From: a virus
Reading direction: 5' to 3' (one strand)
IMG/VR virus record: IMGVR_UViG_3300036398_000164
Location: 1 to 26,063 of that record
Length of the DNA: 26,063 nt
The notes under the pieces: model-generated
What the model was told of the DNA's origin: nothing
Seen by the model: the letters and a program-made list of their open reading frames with translations, nothing else
The model's database searches: none
Shown here: piece after piece, positions 6,494 through 13,945 of the stretch
How the letters are laid out: every line of letters begins with the position of its first letter
Numbering within the stretch: position 1 is the first letter of the stretch
Program-made: the position numbers and the translations under genes

Positions 6494-6673
6494 ATGGCTA
6501 CTAAATTCACCAAAGGTCAAACCCTCAAACTGAATGCGACCGTTCCTCAAGGACCGGTTATTGCGCTTCGGATGGACGAGGACGGCACATTCTTCTACCT
6601 GATTGAGTGGACTGACGCCTCTGGCGTTAAGCATCAACGCTGGTTTGAAGAGTCTCAACTGACTGCCGCATAA
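6494..6673 (+). CDS. Small SH3-like (YodC/DUF2158-type) protein
   Basis: A 59-residue gene. The ATG at 6494 has an ideal AAGGAG 7 bases upstream and the frame runs to TAA at 6671-6673. It reads MATKFTKGQTLKLNATVPQG, VIALRMDEDGTFFYLIEWTD, HQRWFEESQLTAA. The F-x-K-G-Q-x-V/L-x-L opening, the PxG-V turn, a beta strand ending in I-E-W, and a closing W-F-E-x-x-x-L resemble, with modest confidence, the compact DUF2158/YodC SH3-like fold. It sits between two virion genes, so a small structural or chaperone part is possible. The 8-base gap to the next gene suggests coupled translation. Confidence 0.7.
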   Translation: MATKFTKGQTLKLNATVPQGPVIALRMDEDGTFFYLIEWTDASGVKHQRWFEESQLTAA

Positions 6674-6681
6674 GGTCGGTA

Positions 6682-8064
6682 GTGTTTGGCCTGCTGTCCT
6701 ATTCGGCTGCTCCATACTCATCGCTTGCTGGCGCTGTATATGCGGTAACAGTCGCAGAAACTGCCCGCGCTTCAGACACCCTGAGTGCGCTGGGTCAGTT
6801 CGCCTCTTCAATCAGTGAATCGGCGAGGGCAACAGACAGCATTACCGCTCGCGTTGTTTACACAACCACCGTCACCGAAAGCGCAAGAGCCTCTGACTCC
6901 ATAAGCGCAGCGGTCACCTACCGGGTGACAGTCATTGAACTGGTAACCGCCGCAGACTCTATTTCGGCAGCAGTAACCTTTGGCGGCAACATCGCAGAAA
7001 GCGCCAGAGCGTCCGATACAGTCAGCGCATCCGGCATTTTTGTCTCTCAGGCATTTGAGAGTGCCACCGCATCCGAGACTGCTGTTGCCCGGGTCATTTT
7101 TGTCTCAACGGTCAATGAGTCTGCAAGCGCCTCAGACGCCGTATCAGCCAACTTCATTGTCAATTCTGCTGTTTCTGAGCAGGCGAGCGCATCAGATTCA
7201 ATTTCTGCCTCCGCTCTGTTTTCCAGCAATGTGCAAGAAGCCGCCACGGGTTCCGAGCAGGCATCTGCATCGGTGATCTTTGGTAGCAATGTCAATGAGT
7301 CTGCATCTGCATCTGAAACCGTTTCTGCCGCTGCAACGTTCGCAACCTCTGTTGAAGAGTCTTCCAGTGCAGCCGATCAGGTTTCTGCAATTGCTGAATT
7401 CAACGCCACGGCATCAGAGACCGCAAATGCAGCCGATTCCATTTCTGCTGGCGCTGTGTTTGTCACAGCCGTTTCTGAGCAATCAAACGCCTCTGATGAA
7501 ATTTCTGGATCGGTGATCTTTGGAAGCAGTGTCACTGAGTTTGCCGAAGCGAGCGATTCGATTGCTGCTCAAGTGGAATTTGGCGTCAGCGTTGATGAGT
7601 CGGCTACGGTGTCTGAACTTGTATCGGCAATCGGTTCTTTTGTTGCCACTGCGGCAGAGTCCGCAACCGCAGAGGATCAGACCTTTGCGTCTTTTGCAAT
7701 CAATGCTTCTGTTGAGGAACTGGCATCTGCTTTAGACGAGCAATTTGCTGGCGTCATCTTTATCGCAACCTTGGCAGAAGACGCAACAGCAGCCGATGCG
7801 GTCAGTAGCCTTGTTGACTTTGGCGCTTTGGTGACCGAGCAGTCGTCTGCCGAAGACTCGTCAACCACAAAGCAGATATTCAATGCGTCGGTTTTTGAAC
7901 TTGCCAACGCATCTGACAGCCTTTTGGCTCGTCTGCTGTGGGAAATCATCAACGACAGTCAGTCTGGAACATGGAGTGTGATCAACGCGCAAAGCAGCGG
8001 TACATGGAGCGTTATCAATAACGCTGACACAACAACTTGGAATGTCATAAAGACATCGAACTGA
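6682..8064 (+). CDS. Fibre-like protein of twenty 20-residue repeats
   Basis: A 460-residue protein from a GTG start at 6682. Residues 1-21 are a hydrophobic-small-residue leader (LLSYSAAPYSSLAGAVY). Residues 22-421 are exactly twenty tandem 20-residue units with no insertion or deletion, of pattern x-x-V-x-E-S-A-x-A-S-D-x-x-S-A-x-x-x-F-x. Unit position 5 is Glu in all twenty, position 11 is Asp or Glu in all twenty (16 Asp, 4 Glu), and position 19 is aromatic in 18. Residues 420-460 switch to an 11-residue period anchored by Trp 420, 431, 442 and 453 (SGTWSVIN). Invariant length and a phased acidic ladder suggest a beta-solenoid or triple-beta shaft of a tail fibre; this is inference. Position in the virion region agrees. 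Confidence 0.75.
   Translation: MFGLLSYSAAPYSSLAGAVYAVTVAETARASDTLSALGQFASSISESARATDSITARVVYTTTVTESARASDSISAAVTYRVTVIELVTAADSISAAVTFGGNIAESARASDTVSASGIFVSQAFESATASETAVARVIFVSTVNESASASDAVSANFIVNSAVSEQASASDSISASALFSSNVQEAATGSEQASASVIFGSNVNESASASETVSAAATFATSVEESSSAADQVSAIAEFNATASETANAADSISAGAVFVTAVSEQSNASDEISGSVIFGSSVTEFAEASDSIAAQVEFGVSVDESATVSELVSAIGSFVATAAESATAEDQTFASFAINASVEELASALDEQFAGVIFIATLAEDATAADAVSSLVDFGALVTEQSSAEDSSTTKQIFNASVFELANASDSLLARLLWEIINDSQSGTWSVINAQSSGTWSVINNADTTTWNVIKTSN
6745..7944 (+). repeat. Twenty in-frame 60-base protein repeats
   Basis: Twenty consecutive 60-base units, each encoding 20 residues, lie in one frame of the 6682-8064 gene. They are diverged at the DNA level: I see no long identical blocks, but the encoded Glu (unit position 5) is invariant and position 11 is always Asp or Glu. 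This is a coding repeat kept by selection on the protein, not a CRISPR array or simple satellite. Confidence 0.85.
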
Positions 8065-8065
8065 T

Positions 8066-8536
8066 ATGCCACTTGTCGTCAAAGATCGCGTCCGAGAAAC
8101 CACCACGACCACGGGTACGGGGACGGTGACGCTTGCGGGTGCAGTGACCGGCTTTCAGTCGTTCTCGGCGATTGGAAACGGCAATACCACCTTCTACACC
8201 ATCGCAGGTCAGGGAACCAGCGAGTGGGAGGTGGGCGTAGGTACATACACGTCCTCTGGCACAACGCTGTCCCGCGACAGTGTTTTGGCCTCTTCGAACA
8301 GCGGATCGAAGGTTAACTTCTCCGCAGGAACGAAGGATGTGTTTGTCACCTATCCGGCTGGCAGAACCTTGACAGGAGGCGGTGGAGGCGTTGGTGCGCT
8401 GGTTGTGAACAACACCACAGTGACCGAAAACTACACCGTAGATACCGGAACGAACGCGCAATCAGTCGGACCCATCACTGTGGCAAGTGGTGTCTCTGTG
8501 ACTGTTGCATCTGGTCAAAGATGGCTGGTTGTGTAA
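8066..8536 (+). CDS. Tail fibre or receptor-region protein with a shared C-terminal domain
   Basis: A 156-residue protein that starts one base after the previous stop. The N-terminus VKDRVRETTTTTGTGTVTLA and GFQSFSAIGNGNTTFYTIA is the entry module of many uncultured phage tail proteins, as I remember it. The middle is beta/Gly-rich with LTGGGGGVGA as a linker. The last 42 residues (NNTTVTENYTV, SVGPITVASGVSVTV, QRWLVV) recur in the next protein, at the end of 8560-9321. A role at the distal tail is inferred from composition and neighbours. It is short for a whole fibre and may be one part of a multi-chain tip. Confidence 0.65.
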   Translation: MPLVVKDRVRETTTTTGTGTVTLAGAVTGFQSFSAIGNGNTTFYTIAGQGTSEWEVGVGTYTSSGTTLSRDSVLASSNSGSKVNFSAGTKDVFVTYPAGRTLTGGGGGVGALVVNNTTVTENYTVDTGTNAQSVGPITVASGVSVTVASGQRWLVV

Positions 8537-8559
8537 TCATTTGACAAGAGGAAAAGAAT

Positions 8560-9321
8560 ATGCCATCCACATACTCAACCAACCTAAAGATTGAACTCAT
8601 CGCACTAGGTGAGCAGGTTGGTACTTGGGGAACCACAACCAACGGCAACCTCGGTACGGCGCTGGAACAAGCCATCGTTGGTCGTGTCACTGTCTCGTTT
8701 GCTTCGGATGCGAACAAGACCCTGACCCTCTCCAACACGAACGCCGCGCAGGATGCCCGTGCGCTGTTCCTGAACCTCACATCGGGCGTCAGCCTCACCA
8801 CCACCCGTGACCTGATCGTTCCGGCAATCAACAAGAACTACATCGTTAAGAACGCCACCTCTGGAGGCCAGAGCATTCGGGTTATCGTGGCTGGTGTAGG
8901 TGTGACCATCCCGAACGGCAAGACCGCGCTGATCTACAACGACGGAACGGACATCACCTACCAATTTGATTTCGCGGGTGACCTGACCGTTTCAACGCTG
9001 ACATCGTTGGGCGATGGCACATTCAGCGGCACTGGACAGGTCAAGTTACCTGCCGGAACCACGGGTCAGCGTAGCGGTTCCCCAGTCAACGGGATGATCC
9101 GATACAACTCCAGTCTTTCCCAGTTTGAGGGTTATGGCGCTGGGCAGTGGGGCGGTATTGGTGGCGCACAGGCAGGTGGCGCAATCATGACCAACAAGGA
9201 CGTTGCTACGGTGAGTTACACCATCGCAAGCGGCGAGAATGGCTTGAGTGTTGGACCGGTCACCATCGACTCAGGTGTGACAATCACAGTTGCAACGAAC
9301 CAGCGTTGGTTGATTCTGTAA
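8560..9321 (+). CDS. Tail fibre-type protein
   Basis: A 253-residue protein with GAGGAAAAG upstream. It starts STYSTNLKIELIALGEQVGT and WGTTTNGNLGTALEQAIVGR, an opening widely present in tail-fibre proteins of uncultured phages (Trp-Gly-Thr-Thr-Thr-Asn block), then a beta-rich body (VTVSFASDANKTLTL, FLNLTSGVSLTTTRDLIVPA). Near residues 170-205 is a stretch common in phage fibres (LPAGTTGQRSGSPVNGMIRY, SLSQFEGYGAGQWGG). The last 42 residues repeat the C-terminal domain of the preceding protein. A receptor-binding or fibre-base role is likely; the ligand is not readable. Confidence 0.7.
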   Translation: MPSTYSTNLKIELIALGEQVGTWGTTTNGNLGTALEQAIVGRVTVSFASDANKTLTLSNTNAAQDARALFLNLTSGVSLTTTRDLIVPAINKNYIVKNATSGGQSIRVIVAGVGVTIPNGKTALIYNDGTDITYQFDFAGDLTVSTLTSLGDGTFSGTGQVKLPAGTTGQRSGSPVNGMIRYNSSLSQFEGYGAGQWGGIGGAQAGGAIMTNKDVATVSYTIASGENGLSVGPVTIDSGVTITVATNQRWLIL

Positions 9322-9331
9322 GGAGAGAAGA

Positions 9332-10492
9332 ATGACTTTGATTTTGAATGGAACGACTGGTCTGTCCGATGTTGACGGTACAGCCGCAGCCCCTGCAATT
9401 CGTGGGACTGATGCTGACACTGGTTTGTACTTCCCCACCGCGAACGAAGTTGCCGCTGCCGCTGGTGGCGTTGCTGTTTGGAATGCTGCCAGCACGTTTG
9501 GCTTCAAGAACCGCATCATCAACGGCGCGATGGTGATCGACCAGAGGAACGCTGGGGCGAGTGTTACTTTTGATAACGGTGTGTACCCAGTTGATCGCTT
9601 TAGAAGTAACGCCTCGCAGACAGGTAAGGCAACAGCGCAACAAAACGCTGGTTCCGTAACTCCGCCAAGCGGTTTTAGTAACTATCTTGGGATTACATCC
9701 TCTAGCGCATATTCTGTTTCATCTTCGGATTACTTCACAATTCAACATAACATAGAAGGTTTGAATGTGTCTGATCTTGGGTGGGGCGCTGCTGGGGCAC
9801 AAACCGTAACACTGTCTTTTTGGGTTCGGTCAAGTCTGACGGGCACTTTCGGCGGCGCGTTGTCAAACAGCGCGTTTAATAGGTCTTACCCGTTCTCGTT
9901 CACAATTAGCGCCGCTAACACATGGGAACAAAAGTCTGTCACTATTGCCGGGGATACCAGCGGGACTTGGTTGACCACAAACGGCGTTGGCATCAGATTG
10001 TTTTTTGGGTTGGGGGTTGGCTCAACCGTTTCCACTACTGCTGGCGCTTGGGCGGCTGGTAATTACTATGCACCCACAGGCGCAACCAGCGTAGTCGGAA
10101 CCAACGGAGCCACCTTTTACGTCACAGGAGTTCAGTTTGAGCGCGGTAGCGCAGCAACGAGTTTTGACTTCCGTGACTATGGGCGTGAGTTGATGCTGTG
10201 TCAGAGGTATTACCAAGAGATTGGTACCGCAGCGGGTAACGAAATAATTTATCTCTTTTATACAGCCGCTGCTACTACTTATTATCTTCCCATGCCGCTA
10301 CCAGTACCAATGAGAGCAACGCCAACGGCAACAGTAGCGGGAACTTGGGGTGTAGGCAGTGTAAATACACTGACAGTTTCATCTGGCACTAACTCGTTTC
10401 GCTTTAACATTGCCACATCAAGCGGTGGGAATAATGCTTTCTTCCAAAATAACGGTGCTGGTGCCAAATTAACATTTGCAATTGAGTTGTAA
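9332..10492 (+). CDS. Receptor-binding fibre protein with a galactose-binding-like module
   Basis: A 386-residue protein with AAGGAG upstream. Residues 1-55 are the anchor ([30 protein letters not shown]). From about residue 60 there is a module [52 protein letters not shown] and [20 protein letters not shown], a set I recognise from many phage tail proteins and which resembles carbohydrate-binding jelly-roll modules. The last quarter is a different, more variable region ending in the FAIEL stop. Base composition visibly shifts to AT-richer DNA after about 9600, suggesting replacement of the receptor part by recombination. A small gene at 10495-10668 follows at once. Confidence 0.75.
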   Translation: MTLILNGTTGLSDVDGTAAAPAIRGTDADTGLYFPTANEVAAAAGGVAVWNAASTFGFKNRIINGAMVIDQRNAGASVTFDNGVYPVDRFRSNASQTGKATAQQNAGSVTPPSGFSNYLGITSSSAYSVSSSDYFTIQHNIEGLNVSDLGWGAAGAQTVTLSFWVRSSLTGTFGGALSNSAFNRSYPFSFTISAANTWEQKSVTIAGDTSGTWLTTNGVGIRLFFGLGVGSTVSTTAGAWAAGNYYAPTGATSVVGTNGATFYVTGVQFERGSAATSFDFRDYGRELMLCQRYYQEIGTAAGNEIIYLFYTAAATTYYLPMPLPVPMRATPTATVAGTWGVGSVNTLTVSSGTNSFRFNIATSSGGNNAFFQNNGAGAKLTFAIEL

Positions 10493-10494
10493 TC

Positions 10495-10668
10495 ATGTAC
10501 AAACATCTTCCATCATCAATTCTTGACGCTGACAAGTTTATTCAACGGGTCAGCGATAACGCCTGCATCCCCTTCGACCCCGCCAACACCGATTACCAGA
10601 AGTACCTCGCGTGGCTCGCGGAGGGCAACACGCCTGAACCCGCTGACGAACAAGGAGCACAACCATGA
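10495..10668 (+). CDS. Small tail-fibre assembly-type protein
   Basis: A 57-residue gene. The ATG at 10495 is 2 bases after the fibre stop; the end overlaps the next start (ATGA at 10665-10668). It reads [52 protein letters not shown]. The I-P-F-D-x-x-N-x-D-Y-x-x-Y-L-A-W-L-A-x-G-N-x-P-x-P block is one I recognise from small genes beside phage tail genes, where it is usually taken as a tail assembly protein. It may help fold the fibre encoded just upstream; that is inference. It contains an AAGGAG at its end that serves the next gene. Confidence 0.7.
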   Translation: MYKHLPSSILDADKFIQRVSDNACIPFDPANTDYQKYLAWLAEGNTPEPADEQGAQP

Positions 10669-11252
10669 GCAGAGTAGCCATTTCAGGTGACGCAAGCGGA
10701 ACCGGTACGTTCACCATTGCGTCTCCGAACTCAAACAGTAACTACACGCTGACGCTTCCAACGAACAGTGGAACCGTTCTTACAACCTCATCCAGTCTTG
10801 CGGGTTTAACCGGGGTTGGGAAAATTTTGCAAGTTGTTGAAGGGGGGCAGTTTAACTCCGTAAGTACTTCTTCAGGGAGCACTACGTTCTCTTCCACTAC
10901 TATTTCAATCACCCCGTCGTTGTCCAGTAGCAAGATTTTAATTTTGTGGTCTGCGGCAGTTTCTATAGACGTAGACAATGACTCACAGGGGGCTAATAAC
11001 GGGTTTGTACGCCCAGAATATCAAATTGGCGGTACTGGTGGTGCGTGGTCTTTATTGGGGACTAATAATATATATGTACCGGGGCGTGGCGGTAATGGTA
11101 CGTTTACAAACGCTGTTTATCTTTTATCCCCCGCAACTACCAGTACAGTCTATTTCAGAGTAGGTATAGGAAAATTAGAAGGTGCTCGCTCTATCCTGAT
11201 TAATAACGACTGGGGGGTTAATAGAATGTACCTTTTGGAGGTGGGAGCATGA
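10665..11252 (+). CDS. Tail fibre-type protein, AT-richer than neighbours
   Basis: A 195-residue protein that starts in ATGA with AAGGAGC upstream. The N-terminus ([38 protein letters not shown]) is a repeated adaptor-like opening of phage fibre proteins. The rest is a beta-rich domain ([56 protein letters not shown]) ending in MYLLEVGA, of the kind seen in receptor-binding ends. Codon use from about 10830 to 11240 is visibly AT-richer (runs such as AATAATATATATG), unlike the neighbours, suggesting recent acquisition of the distal domain. The exact receptor is unknown. Confidence 0.7.
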   Translation: MSRVAISGDASGTGTFTIASPNSNSNYTLTLPTNSGTVLTTSSSLAGLTGVGKILQVVEGGQFNSVSTSSGSTTFSSTTISITPSLSSSKILILWSAAVSIDVDNDSQGANNGFVRPEYQIGGTGGAWSLLGTNNIYVPGRGGNGTFTNAVYLLSPATTSTVYFRVGIGKLEGARSILINNDWGVNRMYLLEVGA

Positions 11253-11548
11253 CAACGATTGCAAAAGCACTTTACTCTCTGCGTCCCGGCGCTGAGTGGG
11301 CGATACATGGTAAAGATCAGTTGGAATGGCTCGACCAAAAACAAACGCGCCCTACTGATGCCGAAATTCAAGCCGAGGTCGCTCGCCTTCAGGCCGCAGA
11401 GCCTGCGCGTATTGCAGGAGAAAAGCGCCGAGTGGCTTACACCTATGAAGCCGATCCTCTGTTCTTCAAAGCACAACGAGGCGAAGCCACGCTGGCTGAG
11501 TGGCAAGCCAAAGTGGCTGAAATCAAAGCCCGTTACCCAAAGGAGTAA
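11249..11548 (+). CDS. Small tail-fibre assembly-type protein (XkdW-like pattern)
   Basis: A 99-residue protein starting in ATGA. It has an N-terminal beta turn region (LRPGAEWAIHGKDQLEWLDQ), a helical middle (PTDAEIQAEVARLQAAEPAR) and a conserved C-terminus (YEADPLFFKAQRGEATLAEW, KVAEIKARYPKE). The L-E-W-L-D-x-x-Q-x-x-P-T-D-x-E-I pattern recalls XkdW-type tail proteins, and the ADPLFFKxQRGEAT block recurs in small genes next to phage fibres. It follows the AT-rich fibre gene and ends 3 bases before the next fibre gene, so a chaperone or fibre-assembly role is the best guess. Confidence 0.65.
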   Translation: MTTIAKALYSLRPGAEWAIHGKDQLEWLDQKQTRPTDAEIQAEVARLQAAEPARIAGEKRRVAYTYEADPLFFKAQRGEATLAEWQAKVAEIKARYPKE

Positions 11549-11551
11549 ACC

Positions 11552-12226
11552 ATGCCCAGCATAATCAACAGTGATGACGGAGTAGTCTCCGGTACGTCTG
11601 GTCTAAAGACCACGGGCGGGAATGATGGCATCCTTGCCCTGCAAAACAACGGCACGACCAATGTCACCGTAACTGCTGCGGGTAACGTGGGGATTGGTAC
11701 TGCTTCGCCTGCCCGTAAATTGGATGTTCGCGGTGGCATCGGTATGCAGGTAAATGAAGATGGCGCAGGAACAAAAGTTATCTCAATGCGGTCAGATTTT
11801 GCTGGTCTAGGCCCGGCAATTAACGTAACAACAAATGACCCGCTGCTATTCCTTACCAATAACACCGAACAAGCCCGGATTACCGCAGCAGGTCTTTTCC
11901 AATTCAACTCCGGTTACGGCTCAGTAGCCACAGCCTACGGTTGCCGTGCATGGGTGAACTTTAACGGCACGGGTACAGTCGCTATTCGTGCTAGTGGGAA
12001 TGTGTCGAGTATTACGGATAACGGGGTTGGCGCATACACAATAAACTTCACGACCGCTTTTCCAGATGCTAATTATTCTTTAACTGCCGCAGTTGGGCCA
12101 GCAAGTGCTGGCGGCGAGTGTGTACAAACAAATACCCTTCTCGCATCGGCAGCGGTTATCAATACTTCAAACAATAACACCGGTTTGTTAGACAGGGCGA
12201 ATGTAGGAGTCGCCATTTTCCGCTAA
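11552..12226 (+). CDS. Tail fibre-type protein
   Basis: A 224-residue protein with AAAGGAGTAAACC upstream. Its N-terminal third (ILALQNNGTTNVTVTAAGNV, GIGTASPARKLDVRG) has the GNVGIGT-x-SPxxKLDVxG element known from phage tail-fibre and endosialidase-neighbouring proteins. The distal part (CRAWVNFNGTGTVAIRASGN, GAYTINFTTAFPDANYSLTA) is a common receptor-type beta module. The distal half is AT-richer than the N-terminus, again consistent with domain exchange. It is followed by two small genes, 12242-12499 and 12496-12732. Confidence 0.7.
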   Translation: MPSIINSDDGVVSGTSGLKTTGGNDGILALQNNGTTNVTVTAAGNVGIGTASPARKLDVRGGIGMQVNEDGAGTKVISMRSDFAGLGPAINVTTNDPLLFLTNNTEQARITAAGLFQFNSGYGSVATAYGCRAWVNFNGTGTVAIRASGNVSSITDNGVGAYTINFTTAFPDANYSLTAAVGPASAGGECVQTNTLLASAAVINTSNNNTGLLDRANVGVAIFR

Positions 12227-12241
12227 TCAAAGGAGTAAATC

Positions 12242-12499
12242 ATGAACCAAAGAATCATTTTTCAAAACGACGAAGGTGGCGTGTCCGTCCTTATTCCCGC
12301 ACCTGAGTGCTTGCAAGAGCACACGATTGAAGAGATTGCTGCCAAGGACGTTCCTGCTGGCAAGCCCTACAAGATCGTGGACGTGGCAGACATTCCGTCT
12401 GACCGCACTTTCCGCAACGCTTGGGAAGTCGATGTCAACACATTGACCGATGGTGTTGGCGCTGAGTCCAACGAGTTCCCTGTGAAGGAGGAAGCATGA
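12242..12499 (+). CDS. Small acidic protein of the fibre region
   Basis: An 85-residue, mostly acidic protein with AAAGGAGTAAATC upstream. It reads IIFQNDEGGVSVLIPAPECL, TIEEIAAKDVPAGKPYKIVD, VADIPSDRTFRNAWEVDVNT. The DVPxGxPYKIVD and DRTFRNAWEVD blocks are a pair I recognise from small proteins encoded near phage fibre genes. Its own start has a good ribosome binding site and its end overlaps the next start. It probably assists fibre assembly together with the next protein; this is inference from position. Confidence 0.7.
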   Translation: MNQRIIFQNDEGGVSVLIPAPECLQEHTIEEIAAKDVPAGKPYKIVDVADIPSDRTFRNAWEVDVNTLTDGVGAESNEFPVKEEA

Positions 12500-12732
12500 T
12501 TTCCATCAACATGACCAAGGCGAAAGAGATCGCCCACATCGCTCGTCGCGCTGCTCGTGCTGCCGAGTTTGAGCCGCATGATGCCATCATCATGAAGCAG
12601 ATTCCCGGCGTTGATGCTGCTGCCGCAGAAGCCGCTCGTCAGGCAATCCGCGACAAGTACGCTGCCATGCAAACGCAGATGGATGCTGCTCAGACCCCTG
12701 ATCAACTGAAGTCTCTGATGCCGCAGGTGTAA
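12496..12732 (+). CDS. Small helical protein of the fibre region
   Basis: A 78-residue all-helical protein, starting in ATGA after AAGGAGGAAGC. It reads KAKEIAHIARRAARAAEFEP, DAIIMKQIPGVDAAAAEAAR, AIRDKYAAMQTQMDAAQ. The I-P-G turn followed by an Ala-rich helix is a form I recall beside the RTFRNAWEVD-type protein. The two genes overlap and are likely translated together, as partners in fibre assembly. There is no hydrophobic segment. An exact function cannot be given. Confidence 0.65.
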   Translation: MISINMTKAKEIAHIARRAARAAEFEPHDAIIMKQIPGVDAAAAEAARQAIRDKYAAMQTQMDAAQTPDQLKSLMPQV

Positions 12733-12734
12733 TC

Positions 12735-13148
12735 ATGATCTTCAAAGACAAAGACCTACACAAAGAGCACCTTCTTGTAGACGCTGAGATGAAGCGTCTG
12801 GAGGCGGCTTCACCCGCCAAAGAAGTGGCGGGCAAGTCCATCGGCAAGTGGGGTCTGCTGTGCATCACGGTGATTGTGATGATCGGCGTAGGTGCAAGTC
12901 TTGTTCTTGAAGAATCCAAGATTGCCGCTGTGATTGGTCTGGTCTCCGCTGCGCTGACGGCGTTGATTGCCATGCTCAACGGCATTGCTGGTGCAACTCC
13001 AAAGCAGGAGAAGCCTGAGTTTGAGGTGATGAAGCAGTTGATCGAGCGTCTTGACCGCATGGCAGACAGAGACCCTATGCACGTTCATGTCGATGGAGAG
13101 AAAGTCACCGTTAAGAAGGGTGACAGCGAAATGACTTCGGGGAGGTAA
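12735..13148 (+). CDS. Two-transmembrane protein, possible holin or lysis accessory
   Basis: A 137-residue protein with two membrane segments, at about residues 39-58 (WGLLCITVIVMIGVGASLVL) and 63-85 (IAAVIGLVSAALTALIAMLN), separated by a short charged loop (EESK). The N-terminal 38 and C-terminal 50 residues are charged, so both ends likely face the cytoplasm. Near the end, MHVHVDGEKVTVKKGD is a beta segment. It is the first gene of the lysis block, 2 bases after the previous stop. Holin, antiholin and accessory membrane protein are all possible; it does not match a holin family that I can name. Confidence 0.6.
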   Translation: MIFKDKDLHKEHLLVDAEMKRLEAASPAKEVAGKSIGKWGLLCITVIVMIGVGASLVLEESKIAAVIGLVSAALTALIAMLNGIAGATPKQEKPEFEVMKQLIERLDRMADRDPMHVHVDGEKVTVKKGDSEMTSGR

Positions 13149-13150
13149 AG

Positions 13151-13420
13151 ATGGCATGGTCTGACGTACTCAAAGCAGTCATCCCCATCGTGGTGGCTGC
13201 ACTGGCTTGGCTGCTGGGGCAGGTGGCTTCTTTCTCGGAACGCCTGACCAAGATTGAAGGGCAGATGCCTGCTCTCATCACCAAAGAGGGCATCCCGACA
13301 GACAGTCCGATCAGCGCCGAGCGCAGGGCCATGATGAAGGAAAACCTGATGCTGCACATCAACGAGTTGCAAGTGAAGGTCCGGCTCCTTGAGGAGCGTG
13401 AAAAACTGAACAAGAAATAA
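13151..13420 (+). CDS. Single-pass membrane protein with C-terminal coiled coil, possible i-spanin
   Basis: An 89-residue protein with GGGAGG before its ATG. One membrane segment lies at about residues 5-25 (DVLKAVIPIVVAALAWLLGQ). The rest is charged, with a C-terminal helix (MMKENLMLHINELQVKVRLL, EEREKLNKK) that reads as a coiled coil. This is the layout of a phage inner-membrane spanin, and it sits directly before the holin and endolysin. No lipoprotein o-spanin is visible inside it or beside it, so the spanin idea is not proven; an accessory holin is the alternative. The gene at 1313-1564 has a similar layout. Confidence 0.6.
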   Translation: MAWSDVLKAVIPIVVAALAWLLGQVASFSERLTKIEGQMPALITKEGIPTDSPISAERRAMMKENLMLHINELQVKVRLLEEREKLNKK

Positions 13421-13435
13421 CCGACAGGAGGACGC

Positions 13436-13936
13436 ATGGACTGGCTTAAACAGATTGCCCCAACAGTTGCTACAGCCCTCGGTGGCCCACTGGCAGGAAT
13501 GGCGGTGTCTGCCATTTCCAAAGCCATCGGCGTCGATCCTGACAAGGTCGAAGACCTGATCTCCAGCAACAAACTGACTTCGGATCAGATTGCCCAGATC
13601 AAGATTGCCGAGATCGAACTTCAGAAGCAAGCCCAAGAACTGGGTTTGAACTTTGAGAAACTGGCAGTCGATGACCGCAAGAGCGCCCGTGAGATGCAGG
13701 CGGTGACCCGTTCGTGGGTTCCTCCCCTGCTGGCTGCTTCGGTGACTGTGGGATTCTTCGCCATCCTCGGCGGCATGATGTTCGGTCAGATGTCCGTGGC
13801 TGACAACACGGCACTCACCATGATGCTTGGCTCTCTGGGCACGGCTTGGACTGGAATCATCGCCTACTACTTCGGCTCGTCTGCTGGCTCTCAGGCCAAG
13901 ACTGACCTGCTCTCTAAAGCACCACCTGTCAAATAA
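13436..13936 (+). CDS. Holin of the 3TM gene-transfer-agent type
   Basis: A 166-residue protein with ACAGGAGG upstream. It has an N-terminal Gly/Ala hydrophobic segment (residues 15-32), a charged helical region with DDRKSAREMQ at 79-88, then two membrane segments at about 94-116 (WVPPLLAASVTVGFFAILGG) and 120-142, ending YYFGSSAGSQAKTDLLSK. The DDRxSAREMQ element and the YYFGSSAGSxxKTxLL end are, from memory, signatures of the Holin_3TM family associated with gene-transfer-agent release (PF11351). It would form the lesion in the inner membrane that lets the endolysin at 13946-14401 through. Placement immediately upstream of the endolysin supports this. Confidence 0.8.
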   Translation: MDWLKQIAPTVATALGGPLAGMAVSAISKAIGVDPDKVEDLISSNKLTSDQIAQIKIAEIELQKQAQELGLNFEKLAVDDRKSAREMQAVTRSWVPPLLAASVTVGFFAILGGMMFGQMSVADNTALTMMLGSLGTAWTGIIAYYFGSSAGSQAKTDLLSKAPPVK

Positions 13937-13945
13937 GGAGTACCC

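Noticed and set aside
6745-7944. CRISPR-like or satellite repeat with a 60-base period
   Set aside because: The repeats are diverged in DNA, run in one coding frame with no spacers, and conserve amino acids instead of bases.
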